Shown here in pieces: positions 19,501 to 27,898 of a stretch of 51,165 nucleotides of DNA. The position numbers and the translations under genes were made by a program. Position 1 is the first letter of the stretch, and each line of letters opens with the position of its first letter. This stretch comes from Holosporales bacterium (GTDB taxonomy: Bacteria; Pseudomonadota; Alphaproteobacteria; Holosporales; Holosporaceae). The stretch covers positions 1 to 51,165 of the forward strand of contig CANGUX010000004.1 of NCBI GenBank assembly GCA_947457385.1. The letters run 5' to 3'. The notes under the pieces were generated by a model. The model was not told the DNA's origin. It did no database searches and saw only the letters and a list, made by a program, of their open reading frames with translations.

Positions 19501-19921
19501 AGGGACCTTTGCTTCCTCCTGTCAATAAAAGCAACCCTTGGGCATGCTGATGCAATTGTTCTGGCGTAATGTGTCCCCGTAAAGACTGGAGTTGTCCCAC
19601 CGTAGAAGAGGTGACGAGGTGACAAAGGTTGCGATAGCCCGTTTCATTTTGAGCATAAAGAACGATGGGATTCCCACTTTCAGATTCCTCCTGAAACAAA
19701 GAAAGTTGGCATCCGATGATGGGATGAAGGCCTTTTTTTTGACAGGCCAAAGAGAACTCTAACGCCCCAAAAAGATGCCCAACGTCGGCAATGGCCAGGG
19801 CAGGCATTGCAAACATTTTGGCCTGCGCTAACAGTGTTTCTATAGGGATTGCGCCTTCTAATAACGAATAAGGGGTTGTGCCACGTAAATGAATATACCC
19901 TTGATAAGCGCGTCCAGTCAT
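16508..19921 (-). CDS. dnaE: DNA polymerase III alpha subunit
   Basis: Catalytic subunit of the replicative polymerase, 1137 residues (usual for DnaE1). The N-terminal PHP domain begins YIHLRGTTPYSLLEGA; the metal-binding histidine expected in this loop is replaced (RGTT for RVHS), so PHP exonuclease activity is unlikely. The polymerase core has GPGRGSGASSLVAW and the catalytic carboxylates in PDFDVDFC (Asp418, Asp420, Asp422). The finger motif YRPGPMENIPRYLACRHG is present, and a C-terminal OB fold is recognisable (KTGKKYAFVHLSDPRGTCEV). It starts 34 bp after accD and is probably co-transcribed with it; ctpA follows. Confidence 0.97.
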   Translation of the reverse strand: MTGRAYQGYIHLRGTTPYSLLEGAIPIETLLAQAKMFAMPALAIADVGHLFGALEFSLACQKKGLHPIIGCQLSLFQEESESGNPIVLYAQNETGYRNLCHLVTSSTVGQLQSLRGHITPEQLHQHAQGLLLLTGGSKGPLDRDLALGNTPRAEKTLERLSAWFPNRLYVEISRNEAVSQEEKDLLVFKETQNTLAIEEQLLDWAYEKGIPVVATNPSYFLTPKDYEAADTLRCIALGRYVQEEDRPRCDAGAFFRSPHSMETLFQDLPEALDNTWQIMKRCSFLLKAKAPVLPSFPTSRSEKEELDAQAQQGLEKRLVEEVLPLALSKDHETLRLQYTERLTYECEMIQTMGFSGYFLIVSDFIQWAKSQGIPVGPGRGSGASSLVAWSLAITDVDPIRFNLFFERFLNPERVSMPDFDVDFCQQRRDEVILYVREKYGADKVAQIITFGTLKARGVLRDVGRVLQMPYTQVDKICKLIPNHPAQPVTLQEALELEPQLKTLAEEDAQVHRLITLGTKLEGLYRHASTHAAGIIIGHTALPDCVPLYQVEEALLPATEFSLKYIEDAGLVKFDFLGLTTLTILKCVTDLLMHRGVSLHLNLLPLDDALTFDLLRRVETVGIFQLESSGMSDVLRQLQPENFEEIVALISLYRPGPMENIPRYLACRHGREIVAYAYPCLEEILKPTYGVMVYQEQVLQIARVLAGYSLGGADLLRRAMGKKIKAEMDAQRQAFVKGTLTKQGGNPETASLLFDQIAKFAGYAFPKAHSVPYALLAYQCAYLKAHAPVEFMTALMIHETHNSDKLRVFIKETKRMGIAILPPDINHSACLFSIVPGQASIRYGLSALKQVGVAMMEKVVLERMENGPFADIFAFTQRMIPYGLNKKHLESLIAAGAFDALYPGKRSSLMASVERLLRAPSVSTRQDSLFAMPSLHEVLEEKEPWSLHESLQHEFNAIGFYLTAHPLEDEGHPDFISMDALEGNKALAGKTFPMMGMVMEVLEKISKTGKKYAFVHLSDPRGTCEVTVFSDLLARARGFLVVGTPLFLRAQGRLDGELLRLTAQEILPLKEHPLDDILILKLASEADLMALHHTLKEASLGRTQCIVFLKTTSCTFRIVLPSRYHLTMSLRMSLSCFI

Positions 19922-19955
19922 GGGAAATCATGCCCTAAAAAACGAGATTAGGACT

Positions 19956-20834
19956 CTATAGTATCGATTCTCTCATGGCCTGACGAGGTGGATGCAACAG
20001 GATAGTTAGAATATCTCCCAATACGCTACGCAATTTTTCCCGTGGGACAATATAGTCTACAAAGCCATGTTCGTATTGAAATTCTGCGCTTTGAAAATTG
20101 GTAGGTAATGTTTGACGCAGGGTTTCTTGAATGACACGCTTGCCTGTAAATCCAATAATGGCTTTGGGTTCAGCCAAGATGATGTCTCCTAATGACGCAA
20201 AAGAAGCAATAACGCCCCCGGTTGTGGGATTGCTTAATAAAATAATACGTGGAAGTCTCGCTTCTTGGACCAGATTCATGGCGATGGTGCTGCGTGTCAT
20301 TTGCATTAAGGAAAGCATGCCCTCTTGCATGCGTGCCCCCCCTGAAGCTGGAATCACTAAAAAAGCAGCGTTTTGTGCTATGGCAGCCTGAGCTCCTATC
20401 ACCAGAGCTTCCCCCGCAGCCATGCCCATGGACCCCCCTATAAATTCAAAATGAAAATTGGCGACCACCAAAGGCAATCCCAGCACATGACCGGAAGCTA
20501 CAGTCACCGAATCCTTTAGCCCTGTTTTTTGACGCGCGTCCTTTAAGCGATCCACATAGCGTTTCTGATCGCGAAATCCCAAAGGATCTAGAGGGACAGA
20601 TGGGACCTCATGAAACGTAACATGCCCATCGTCAAAAAGCGTCTGCAAACGATGATTTCCTGAAAAACGCATGGGAAAAGAACAATGACGACAGACGGAA
20701 AGACGCGTTAAAAAGTCCTTATGGAACAGCATTTGTTCGCATTCCGTACATTTAATCCACAATTGATCCGGCGTATCACGTTTTTTTGTTAGAGCATTGA
20801 TCTTTGGACGAATAAATTGTGTTAACCAACTCAT
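19956..20834 (-). CDS. accD: acetyl-CoA carboxylase carboxyltransferase beta subunit
   Basis: Forms the carboxyltransferase with AccA and makes malonyl-CoA for FabD. The frame opens at 20855, but the internal ATG at 20834 gives the family N-terminus MSWLTQFIRPKI. A four-cysteine zinc ribbon follows (Cys29, Cys32, Cys48, Cys51). The crotonase-like core contains FEFIGGSMGMAAGEA, IPASGGARMQEG and SNPTTGGVIASFASLGD, all standard AccD motifs. Length is 292 residues from this start. In many alphaproteobacteria accD pairs with folC and trpA; here the downstream partner is dnaE. Confidence 0.95.
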   Translation of the reverse strand: MSWLTQFIRPKINALTKKRDTPDQLWIKCTECEQMLFHKDFLTRLSVCRHCSFPMRFSGNHRLQTLFDDGHVTFHEVPSVPLDPLGFRDQKRYVDRLKDARQKTGLKDSVTVASGHVLGLPLVVANFHFEFIGGSMGMAAGEALVIGAQAAIAQNAAFLVIPASGGARMQEGMLSLMQMTRSTIAMNLVQEARLPRIILLSNPTTGGVIASFASLGDIILAEPKAIIGFTGKRVIQETLRQTLPTNFQSAEFQYEHGFVDYIVPREKLRSVLGDILTILLHPPRQAMRESIL

Positions 20835-20990
20835 AAAAGCTCTATCATAACGCATCCTAATAAAAGAGTATCGTATCGTAGCCCTTATGGCGAGATCTTA
20901 TTTTCTAATCAATTATTAAATGCCAATATTAATGTATTTTTATTTTTTTATGTTTAATATCCAAATGTAAACCTATCATTGGATAAAAAC

Positions 20991-21302
20991 ATGAACAATA
21001 CAATAAAAATTGCTTTATTAAGCCTATTGATGGTGCCGCACTTCGTTCAGGCAAGCAATGCAGCAGTGAATAAGGTATTAGATAATATGCAGGACCTAAA
21101 AACACAGAGCGAAAGTCTCAAGTCAAAACTGGAAACAAATAAAGCAAAACTTGCAGCGATGGATCCATCTAAATTAGATAAGAAAAAGAGAGCATCATAC
21201 GATGACATAGAAAAAAGTTTTCCAATCATAGAAGGACAAATACAGCAATTAGATGCTGCTTATGCACATTTTGAGCAAGAATTAGCTTCTATTCTAGGAT
21301 AA
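20991..21302 (+). CDS. small secreted coiled-coil protein, copy 1
   Basis: I chose the ATG at 20991, since a TTG 12 bp upstream is less likely. This gives 103 residues with a clear signal peptide, MNNTIKIALLSLLMVPHFVQA, cleaved before SNAAV. The mature part (about 82 residues) is Lys/Glu/Leu rich with heptad-like spacing (LKTQSESLKSKLETNKAKL, then KRASYDDIEKSFPIIEGQI), so an alpha-helical coiled coil is likely. It has no cysteines and no recognised family. It is AT-rich compared with neighbouring genes and is followed at once by a second, broken copy of itself. Possible roles (periplasmic or secreted, host-facing) cannot be told from sequence. Confidence 0.75.
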   Translation: MNNTIKIALLSLLMVPHFVQASNAAVNKVLDNMQDLKTQSESLKSKLETNKAKLAAMDPSKLDKKKRASYDDIEKSFPIIEGQIQQLDAAYAHFEQELASILG

Positions 21303-21330
21303 ATCTTAAAAAACAAACTTGGAGAAAAAC

Positions 21331-21641
21331 ATGAGGCATACAACAAAATTTGCTTTATTAAGCCTATTGATGGTGCCGCATTGTGTCCAAGCAAGTGATG
21401 CAGCCGTGAATAAGATGTTAGACACGATGGAAATATAAAAATGACGAGAGAAGAACTCCAGTCAGATTTGGACACCAGTAAAAGACAATCTGCTGGAATG
21501 GATTCATCTAAATTAGAAAATAAAAAAAGAGCAGAATACGATGAAGTGCAAAAAAACTTTACAGTCATAGAAGGTAAAATAAATCCATTGGATACTGATT
21601 ATGCCAATCTTGTCTCAAGATTGGATTCTGTTTTAAAATAG
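21331..21641 (+). pseudogene. small secreted coiled-coil protein, copy 2 (frameshifted)
   Basis: A tandem duplicate of 20991-21302. The ribosome-site region (TTGGAGAAAAAC against TTGGATAAAAAC) and the signal peptide (FALLSLLMVPHCVQASDAAV) are almost the same as in copy 1. After KMLDTMEI the frame hits TAA at 21436. The homologous sequence continues in another frame from 21432 (NIKMTREELQSDLDTS to the end at 21641, then KLENKKRAEYDEVQKNF). One missing A in the GGAAATATAA run explains the break. It is either a real pseudogene or a sequencing error. The mature part has diverged far more than the signal peptide. Confidence 0.8.
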
Positions 21642-21651
21642 GGCAATTGCC

Positions 21652-22347
21652 TTAGGGCGTGAGTAAACTGTAAGGATGTGTCCCTTGAACCAAATGAACC
21701 AAAGCGTTTGGGGGGCGCAAAGAAAAAATAAGAATGGGTTTTTTGTGCTCTAAGGCCAGGGTTAAGGCTGTAAGATCCATGATGCGCAAGCGTCGATCAA
21801 GGGCATCTTGTAAACTTAGTGTCGGGTAAAAAACAGCTTCTTCATGGAGTTTTGGATCATGAGAATAAACGCCTTGCACAGAGGTGCCTTTTAGAAGCAT
21901 ATGGCATTCCAGTTCGCAAGCGCGTACCACTGCAGCGGTGTCTGTGGTCATGGCGCCATGACCTAAGCCTCCAGCACATAGAACCACCTCACCGTCTTGA
22001 AGGGCACGTAAAGCCTGTCGAGGGTGATAGGCTTCGGCGATACTGGCCATGGGTTGCGCAGAAAACAAGCGATTAGGTACGCCTTCTTTATGAAGGGCTT
22101 CGGAAAAGGCCAAAGCATTGAGGAGCGTGGCAAGCATGCCCATGGTATCGGCTGTGGCCAGAGAGCACAGCGTTTCGCCTTGTGAGGTATAACGCTGAAC
22201 CCCACGAAAAAAATTTCCTCCTCCTAAAACCAAAACAATCTGACGTGGGGCGAGGCCTTTAATTTGTCGACTTAGTAAACCCAATGTATCCCAACATACG
22301 CCACCAGTACCTTCTCCTTGAAGAAATTCTCCCGAAAGTTTGATCAA
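21652..22347 (-). CDS. pyrH: UMP kinase, N-terminus uncertain
   Basis: Phosphorylates UMP to UDP; amino acid kinase fold. KLSGEFLQGEG near the start matches the family's KLSGEAL, and VLVLGGGNFFRGV and TTDTAAVVRACELE with LLKGTSVQGVYSHDPK are further signatures. The usual GGTGNPFFTTDTA motif is GGLGHGAMTTDTA, so the protein is divergent. The frame-based start is a TTG at 22347 that would clip the first strand. Sense codons RL, then NPSG, lie upstream in frame. An ATG (22383) with AGGG before it reads MRNPF but is one base out of frame, which suggests a 1-nt deletion in TTCTTT or an unusual start (an ATT also exists). The usual neighbours tsf and frr are absent. Confidence 0.87.
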   Translation of the reverse strand: MIKLSGEFLQGEGTGGVCWDTLGLLSRQIKGLAPRQIVLVLGGGNFFRGVQRYTSQGETLCSLATADTMGMLATLLNALAFSEALHKEGVPNRLFSAQPMASIAEAYHPRQALRALQDGEVVLCAGGLGHGAMTTDTAAVVRACELECHMLLKGTSVQGVYSHDPKLHEEAVFYPTLSLQDALDRRLRIMDLTALTLALEHKKPILIFSLRPPNALVHLVQGTHPYSLLTP

Positions 22348-22555
22348 TAAACGACCAGATGGATTAGAAAGAATGGATTTCTCATGATTTTTTATTTACC
22401 CTAACGAAAATTGAAGCTTTCGTCGAGAGGTTCCTCTTGCGTGATGGGGAAAGATAGGATAAGGTAAGGTGTCTTTCAAAGGATTTAATCCTTCTTTTTG
22501 ACATCTTGCACTGTACAACGCAAATTGTTTTTTTAACCTCTTTTTCTGTGATTTT

Positions 22556-23839
22556 ATGCACTTACGTGAACTTAAAGCAAAATCTCCTTTAGAGCTTTTG
22601 CATCTGGCCGAATCTTTGGAAGTGGAGCATGCTTCCAGCTTAAAGCGGCATGATTTAACCTTGGCTATTTTAAAGAAAAAATCGGAACAAGAAATTGTTT
22701 TAATGGCGGATGGCGTGCTGGAAATTTTACCAGATGGCTTTGGATTTTTACGATCTTCTGTAGGAAATTATTTGCCTGCTGCCGATGATCTCTATGTTTC
22801 ACCGCAACAGATCCGCAACCATCACCTTAGAACAGGCGATAGCATTGAGGGGATTATTCTTCCGCCCAAAGAAGGGGAACGTTATTTCACGTTGTCTAAG
22901 ATTTTAAACTTAAATTGCAAGCCTTTTTCAAAAACGAATCATCGTCTTCCCTTTGACAATTTAACCCCTATTTTCCCCAACAGAAAACTGGAACTCGAGA
23001 GTTTTATGCTGCCTGATACGGCATCGCGCACAAAAGATATGACTTTGCGCATGGCAGAACTGGTGGCACCTTTGGGATTTGGTCAGCGTGCCTTGATTGT
23101 AGCACCTCCACGTACGGGAAAGACGGTGCTGTTGCAAAGGTTAATCCAAGCCGTCATGCATAATCATCCTGAATGTCATTTGATGATTTTGTTGATTGAT
23201 GAGCGTCCTGAAGAAGTGACAGAAATGAAACGCATCGTAAAACGTGGAGAAGTCATCAGTTCCACTTTTGATGAGCCAGCCAGTCGTCATATTCAAGTGG
23301 CAGAAATGGTCATTGAACGAGCGAAGCGTTTGGTGGAATCAAAACAAGATGTCATCGTATTTCTCGATTCTATTACGCGATTGGCCCGTGCCTATAATAC
23401 GGTAATGCCCTCATCTGGGAAAGTGCTGACAGGTGGCGTAGACTCTGGGGCATTGCAAAGGCCTAAGCGCCTTTTCGGGGCAGCACGTAATATGGAAGAA
23501 GGAGGGTCTCTTACCATTATTGGAACGACCCTGGTGGATACAGGATCGCGCATGGACGAAGTCATTTTTGAAGAGTTCAAGGGAACTGGGAATTCAGAAA
23601 TTATTCTAGATCGTCGGTTGGCAGACAAGCGTACCTTTCCTGCCATTGATGTAACGCGCTCGGGCACACGCAAAGAAGAATTGTTGGTAGAACCTGCTAT
23701 CTTGCAAAAACTTTGGGTGTTGCGTCGTGTCGTCAGTTCCATGGGACCTACTGAGGCTACAGATTTTCTGCTGGATAAACTACGTCAGACCAAGACCAAT
23801 GCAGAATTTTTTGATACCATGAACCGTCCTTTAACCTAG
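22556..23839 (+). CDS. rho: transcription termination factor Rho
   Basis: Hexameric RNA helicase that terminates transcription. The 427-residue product has the N-terminal Rho_N helices (residues 1-42) and the cold-shock-like RNA-binding fold ([16 protein letters not shown]). The ATPase has a Walker A at residues 183-190 (APPRTGKT) and a Walker B in [36 protein letters not shown] and the R-loop are intact. A 200-bp leader precedes it, holding a small palindrome (AAGGATTTAATCCTT) before a T-run near 22480-22498 and a TTGACA hexamer near 22497; any attenuation role is speculative. In many alphaproteobacteria rho is close to oriC, near mnmE-mnmG-parAB-holA. Confidence 0.97.
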   Translation: MHLRELKAKSPLELLHLAESLEVEHASSLKRHDLTLAILKKKSEQEIVLMADGVLEILPDGFGFLRSSVGNYLPAADDLYVSPQQIRNHHLRTGDSIEGIILPPKEGERYFTLSKILNLNCKPFSKTNHRLPFDNLTPIFPNRKLELESFMLPDTASRTKDMTLRMAELVAPLGFGQRALIVAPPRTGKTVLLQRLIQAVMHNHPECHLMILLIDERPEEVTEMKRIVKRGEVISSTFDEPASRHIQVAEMVIERAKRLVESKQDVIVFLDSITRLARAYNTVMPSSGKVLTGGVDSGALQRPKRLFGAARNMEEGGSLTIIGTTLVDTGSRMDEVIFEEFKGTGNSEIILDRRLADKRTFPAIDVTRSGTRKEELLVEPAILQKLWVLRRVVSSMGPTEATDFLLDKLRQTKTNAEFFDTMNRPLT

Positions 23840-23850
23840 GGGAAGCGCTT

Positions 23851-24264
23851 GTGAAACTGTTTTTTAAAGTCGATAAACTGGTTCGAGATTGCCCTTTATT
23901 TGCTTGGGGTTCTGTTTCTCATTATCGTTCTATAGATGCACAAGAATATGAAGCTCGCTTAAAGGATAAGGTCTTAGAGGAGGCAAAAGAAGTTATAGAA
24001 TGTACCTCAGCTCAGGAATTAGTGGGGGAATTGGCAGATTTGCTTGAAGTGATGTACGCTTTGGCAGCGTTATATCAGTTAACGCCTGAGGTCATTGAGG
24101 CAGCTAGACAAAAGAGAAGGGAAGCCAGAGGAGGATTTGAAGAACGCAGATATTGCTCTATGGTAGAAGTAGAAGAGGGAAGTGAGGCTTATGAGTACTG
24201 TATTGCACGCCCAGAAAAATATCCCCCTATTATAGATCATCCTAAAGATGAGATTGGATCCTGA
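23851..24264 (+). CDS. MazG-like nucleotide pyrophosphohydrolase
   Basis: A 137-residue all-alpha NTP pyrophosphatase, probably a house-cleaning enzyme for non-canonical nucleotides. It begins KLFFKVDKLVRD, as in the COG4997 group (KLVRDKIP). It carries the MazG metal site: EEAKEVIE, then ELADLLEVMYAL, and the conserved tail RREARGGFEERRY. The start is GTG at 23851, 11 bp after the rho stop, with AGGGGAAGC upstream, so it is probably co-transcribed with rho. Its 3' end overlaps tsaB on the other strand by 28 bp. Substrate is not predictable. Confidence 0.8.
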   Translation: MKLFFKVDKLVRDCPLFAWGSVSHYRSIDAQEYEARLKDKVLEEAKEVIECTSAQELVGELADLLEVMYALAALYQLTPEVIEAARQKRREARGGFEERRYCSMVEVEEGSEAYEYCIARPEKYPPIIDHPKDEIGS

Positions 24265-24734
24265 GCCGTGTATTGCGCTAGGGCTTGAGCCAAGAGCTGG
24301 GTATCTTGCTCTGTACAGTGTTGGGAAGAGATAAGGCCATGATCTTGGGGAGGAGTTTCAACCCTAGAAAAATCTTTTAAAATCCAAGAAAACCCGCCTG
24401 TATGCACGGCAAGTTCCATGCGGTTTAAATGGGAAGCTTCAAAAAAACTTGGCATAAAAATAGGGAGATTGCCCCATCCCACAGCAAGACCTTGAGCAAG
24501 CGCTTGTGCAACGCGCAGCGCTGTAAATGGACCGGGTTCTCTCCAAGTGGCCAAGCATGAGATATGGGGCCATTGATGGGCTTGCAGAAGATCGTTGATT
24601 AAAGTTGGCAATAGCACCTCACAAGAGCGCGTAAAGGTATAAAAATGGGCTCCAGCAAGGACAGGTTTTTCACAGGGATGCCTTTTCCAAAGCCCAACAT
24701 GCACATGAGGAAATCCAAAAAGGGTAAGAATCAT
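24237..24734 (-). CDS. tsaB: tRNA threonylcarbamoyladenosine biosynthesis protein TsaB
   Basis: Non-catalytic partner of TsaD in making t6A37 on ANN-decoding tRNAs. The family hallmark GPGSFTGLRVG appears as EPGPFTALRVAQALAQGLA. The ASKHA-like N-terminus MILTLFGFPHVHVGLW fits the ATG at 24734; the frame is open 20 codons further upstream but those residues (MHNKTRRF...) look non-conserved. The product, 165 residues, is shorter than typical TsaB (about 200-230) and divergent in its C-terminal half, so function is inferred mainly from the one motif. It overlaps the MazG-like gene tail to tail. Confidence 0.72.
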   Translation of the reverse strand: MILTLFGFPHVHVGLWKRHPCEKPVLAGAHFYTFTRSCEVLLPTLINDLLQAHQWPHISCLATWREPGPFTALRVAQALAQGLAVGWGNLPIFMPSFFEASHLNRMELAVHTGGFSWILKDFSRVETPPQDHGLISSQHCTEQDTQLLAQALAQYTAQDPISSLG

Positions 24735-24906
24735 AAGCTTTTTTTGCCTATAGCTAGATTCCTTGACTATAAACCGTCTTGTTTTGTTGTGCAAAAAAGG
24801 TCACACGCCTAGAGCGATGAAAAATCACTAGCATCATCACCAGCACCTTCTGTTTTTAGCGTTCTTAAATTTCCTATTCATGCGCACTTGCCCTTTTTAT
24901 ATGGGA

Positions 24907-26703
24907 TTAACGATCAAAGAAGGTGGCTAGCTTAGACATGCTAAAGATTCGATAGACAGCGCGACCATGATTACATTGTGCCGAGTTTGGCGTCTTTTCG
25001 ATGTCTCTTAATAAAGATTCCATTTCCAGTGATGTCAAAGAACGGCCTAGCTTTACGCTTTGTCGACAAGCCCAATTCCCCAGAATGTGATTGCGCCAAC
25101 GTTGCAATAAAGAAGGGGCATGCCCATCCTCTTCCGCTGCAAGCGATAAAAGATCCTTAAAGAGGCTGATGGGGTCGTGCCCTATAAACAGAGAAGGGCA
25201 GGCAAAAAGCGTGCACATAAAAGCAGATGCTTCAGAATCCATCTGATTAATGACATGAGAAAATCCAAGGTCTTGAATGGCTTGTGTTGTGTGCGATACC
25301 TTTTCTGCTTCGCTGAGGGTTAAGGGAAAAGAGATGGGAATCAGAAAAGGTTGTATGGGCCCCAAGGAGGTTTCCCAGTGTGTTTTTAGGGCTTCATAGA
25401 CAATGCGTTCATGCGCCGCATGGGGATCGACCAAGACCAAGCCTTGCGCATTCTGAGCCAGGATATAGCTGTCGTGGATTTGCCCTAAAGGACGTCCAAG
25501 ATCTAATGGGGGTTCTGGGGTGAGGACAAAGGTTTCATGGGGGATAGACACGGAAGTCTCTTCCAAAGCAAACACAAGAGGCTTAGGCCCATAGGTCACA
25601 GGTTGCATTTGGGATGGAAAAACAGGACGTTTCGATGGAGGCGAAAACGCTATAGGAGCAGAATCAGCTAAAGGGATGGGATCCGATGGGATGGGCGCTT
25701 CAAAGCGTGGATGAGCGATATGCTTCCCATAAAGCATAAGACCCTCTTTTAACGCACGCATCAGAAGAGAGCGGACAAAGCGTGCATCGCGAAAACGCAC
25801 TTCAGTTTTGGCAGGATGCACGTTGACATCCAAATCAGGGGTGGGAATGGTTAAAAAAATAACCGCCAAAGCATGACGATCTCGAGGCATCACATCTGAA
25901 AAAGCGGCTTTAAGACACGCCACCAGCATGCGATCTTTAACCGGACGTGCATTCACAAAGAAAAACTGACGATCAGCCAGCGCTCTGTGATGCGTAGGAA
26001 GACCAATTCTGCCCACGACCTCATAGCCATCACGTCCTCCTTGAATGTCAAAGGAATGCTCTAAAAAATCACGCCCTAAAATTTGGCTCATGCGCTCATT
26101 CAGGCCAAGGGCATAAGTTTTTTGCCGCTTTTCTTGGTGCCAGGTAAAGGCAATCCCGGGGTGCACTAAAGCCATTTTTTCTAAGATATCCCCGATATAA
26201 GAGAGCTCCACCCCCGGGGTTTTCATGAAATTCAAGCGTGCTGGCGTTGCAAAAAAAAGATCTTGCACAATAACGGATGTGCCCTTAAAAAAAGGGACGG
26301 GTGTAACCTGGGTAAGGGTGCCACCTGTTATAGATAATGCCCAGCCGTGTTCTTGGTCGCTACGACAACTTTTTAGGGTAACACGTGAAACCGATGCAAT
26401 AGCAGCAAGGGCTTCGCCTCGAAACCCAAACGTGCGAATATCCCATAAATTTCCTAAAGGTAATTTTGAAGTGCTGTGACGCTCTATGGATAAAAGCAGA
26501 TTTTCTTTGCTCATGCCATGCCCATCATCGTCTACACGAATGAGGCTTTGCCCCCCTTGCCGCACATGTAACGTAAGATGTTGAGCGTTTGCATCCAATG
26601 CATTTTCCAGCAGTTCTTTTGCCACAGAAGCGGGGCGCTCTACGACTTCTCCTGCAGCAATTTGGTTGATTAATTCAGGGGGAAGGTGTCGAATCATAGG
26701 CAT
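24907..26703 (-). CDS. mutL: DNA mismatch repair protein MutL
   Basis: Mismatch-repair ATPase. The GHKL domain has INQIAAGEVVERPASV, ELLENALDANA, VDDDGHGM and RHSTSKL, and DIRTFGFRGEALAAI is intact. The C-terminal domain carries endonuclease-type motifs: DPHAAHERIVYEAL (consensus DQHAxxE), GNWACRQSVKLG and QCNHGRAVY (consensus CPHGRP). It is therefore likely the nicking MutL of bacteria without MutH, although Gln to Pro in the first motif and Pro to Asn/Ala in the last are unusual. I set the start at ATG 26703; another ATG is two codons in. Length is about 599 residues. It is transcribed alone, divergently from kdsB. Confidence 0.95.
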   Translation of the reverse strand: MPMIRHLPPELINQIAAGEVVERPASVAKELLENALDANAQHLTLHVRQGGQSLIRVDDDGHGMSKENLLLSIERHSTSKLPLGNLWDIRTFGFRGEALAAIASVSRVTLKSCRSDQEHGWALSITGGTLTQVTPVPFFKGTSVIVQDLFFATPARLNFMKTPGVELSYIGDILEKMALVHPGIAFTWHQEKRQKTYALGLNERMSQILGRDFLEHSFDIQGGRDGYEVVGRIGLPTHHRALADRQFFFVNARPVKDRMLVACLKAAFSDVMPRDRHALAVIFLTIPTPDLDVNVHPAKTEVRFRDARFVRSLLMRALKEGLMLYGKHIAHPRFEAPIPSDPIPLADSAPIAFSPPSKRPVFPSQMQPVTYGPKPLVFALEETSVSIPHETFVLTPEPPLDLGRPLGQIHDSYILAQNAQGLVLVDPHAAHERIVYEALKTHWETSLGPIQPFLIPISFPLTLSEAEKVSHTTQAIQDLGFSHVINQMDSEASAFMCTLFACPSLFIGHDPISLFKDLLSLAAEEDGHAPSLLQRWRNHILGNWACRQSVKLGRSLTSLEMESLLRDIEKTPNSAQCNHGRAVYRIFSMSKLATFFDR

Positions 26704-26921
26704 AAGCTGCAAGAAAAAAGAATAAAAGCGTTAAACCTTAGCCTACGCTAGAGCCTTTTGCAGAACAATAAAATTGTATCAAACAGTTTAATAAAATGAT
26801 CATAAACAACACATTGTGCATGCTATAGCGTAAAAACAAGCACCATGGAGGTGGAACCTCATGACAAGACTCCCTCATAAAGCTATAATTAAAAGAGTTA
26901 AATAAAGTCTTAAAGACGATC

Positions 26922-27656
26922 ATGCCTACCATGACGCCCCTTATTGTGATTCCTGCACGCATGGGTTCTGTGCGCTTGCCCCATAAGCCCTTGGCTTTGA
27001 TCCAAGGTATTCCCATGATTTTACAGGTTTGGCGTCAAGCCTGTAAGGCACAATTGGGCCCTGTCGTGGTGGCATGTGACCACGAGGACATCGCACACAT
27101 CATCCAAGCTGAGGGCGGGAATGTCGTGCTCACAGAGGGGCAACATCCCACAGGGTCAGATCGTGCTTTTGAAGCAGCCCAACGATGGGATCCTGAAGGT
27201 TATCACGACATTGTCTTTAACCTTCAGGGCGATCTTCCCGTTTTTCCATCACAAGTTCTGGCCAAACTTATACCTCCTTTTGCACGCAAAGAAACAGATC
27301 TAGTGACCTTGATGCAGCCGGCCAAAGGATTTGAGGATTCTGTGGGCAGTGTACAAGTGTTGGTAGATCCTTTCCCTGAATCATACGGCTTTATCTGTCG
27401 TAATTTTACCCGTAAAAAAGAGAATGCGGTGTATCAACATGTGGGCATTTATGCATTCCGTCGTGCTTCTTTGGCTCGATTTGCGGCGTTGCCACAAACA
27501 GAGCATGAACGCGCTGAGTCTTTAGAACAATTGCGCGCTCTGGATCATAACATGTCAGTGGTTTCAGTGCTCTTAGAGGGGGAAGAAACATTTATGAGTG
27601 TCGATACAGCACAAGATTTAGAGGCTGTTTGCCATTATTTTGAACGTTTGTCTTAA
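26922..27656 (+). CDS. kdsB: CMP-KDO synthetase
   Basis: Cytidylyltransferase that activates KDO for addition to lipid A, so it implies LPS. The 244-residue product has the nucleotide-binding start VIPARMGSVRLPHKPL, EGQHPTGSDRAFEAA, NLQGDLPVF with the metal-binding Asp, and QHVGIYAFRR near residue 170. TLMQPAKGFEDSVGSVQVL and the C-terminal SVDTAQDLEAV are also typical. It stands alone between mutL and an outer-membrane gene. Confidence 0.95.
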   Translation: MPTMTPLIVIPARMGSVRLPHKPLALIQGIPMILQVWRQACKAQLGPVVVACDHEDIAHIIQAEGGNVVLTEGQHPTGSDRAFEAAQRWDPEGYHDIVFNLQGDLPVFPSQVLAKLIPPFARKETDLVTLMQPAKGFEDSVGSVQVLVDPFPESYGFICRNFTRKKENAVYQHVGIYAFRRASLARFAALPQTEHERAESLEQLRALDHNMSVVSVLLEGEETFMSVDTAQDLEAVCHYFERLS

Positions 27657-27898
27657 AAAATAGCACTTTTTTTCATTTTAAGTACAAAGATTTTAATCCA
27701 ATAAGCCATCTTTGATGTGGTTTTTTAAATAGAGAACCATCATAGTATTGGCATTGTTTTGTCTTTTTTGCTGATGTTTTTATTGAAAAAAGAATTTCAA
27801 TGAACTCTAAAGTTTTAAAAAACTGTAAAAAGGTGTTGACAACCCAATGAATTCTAGAAGAGGATGAATGAGAAATCAATTTTTTTGGAGATGATTCC

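Noticed and set aside
22497-22530. Sigma-70 promoter for rho at TTGACA
   Set aside because: The -35 hexamer is good but no acceptable -10 lies 16-18 bp downstream, so it is mentioned only as a possibility under rho.
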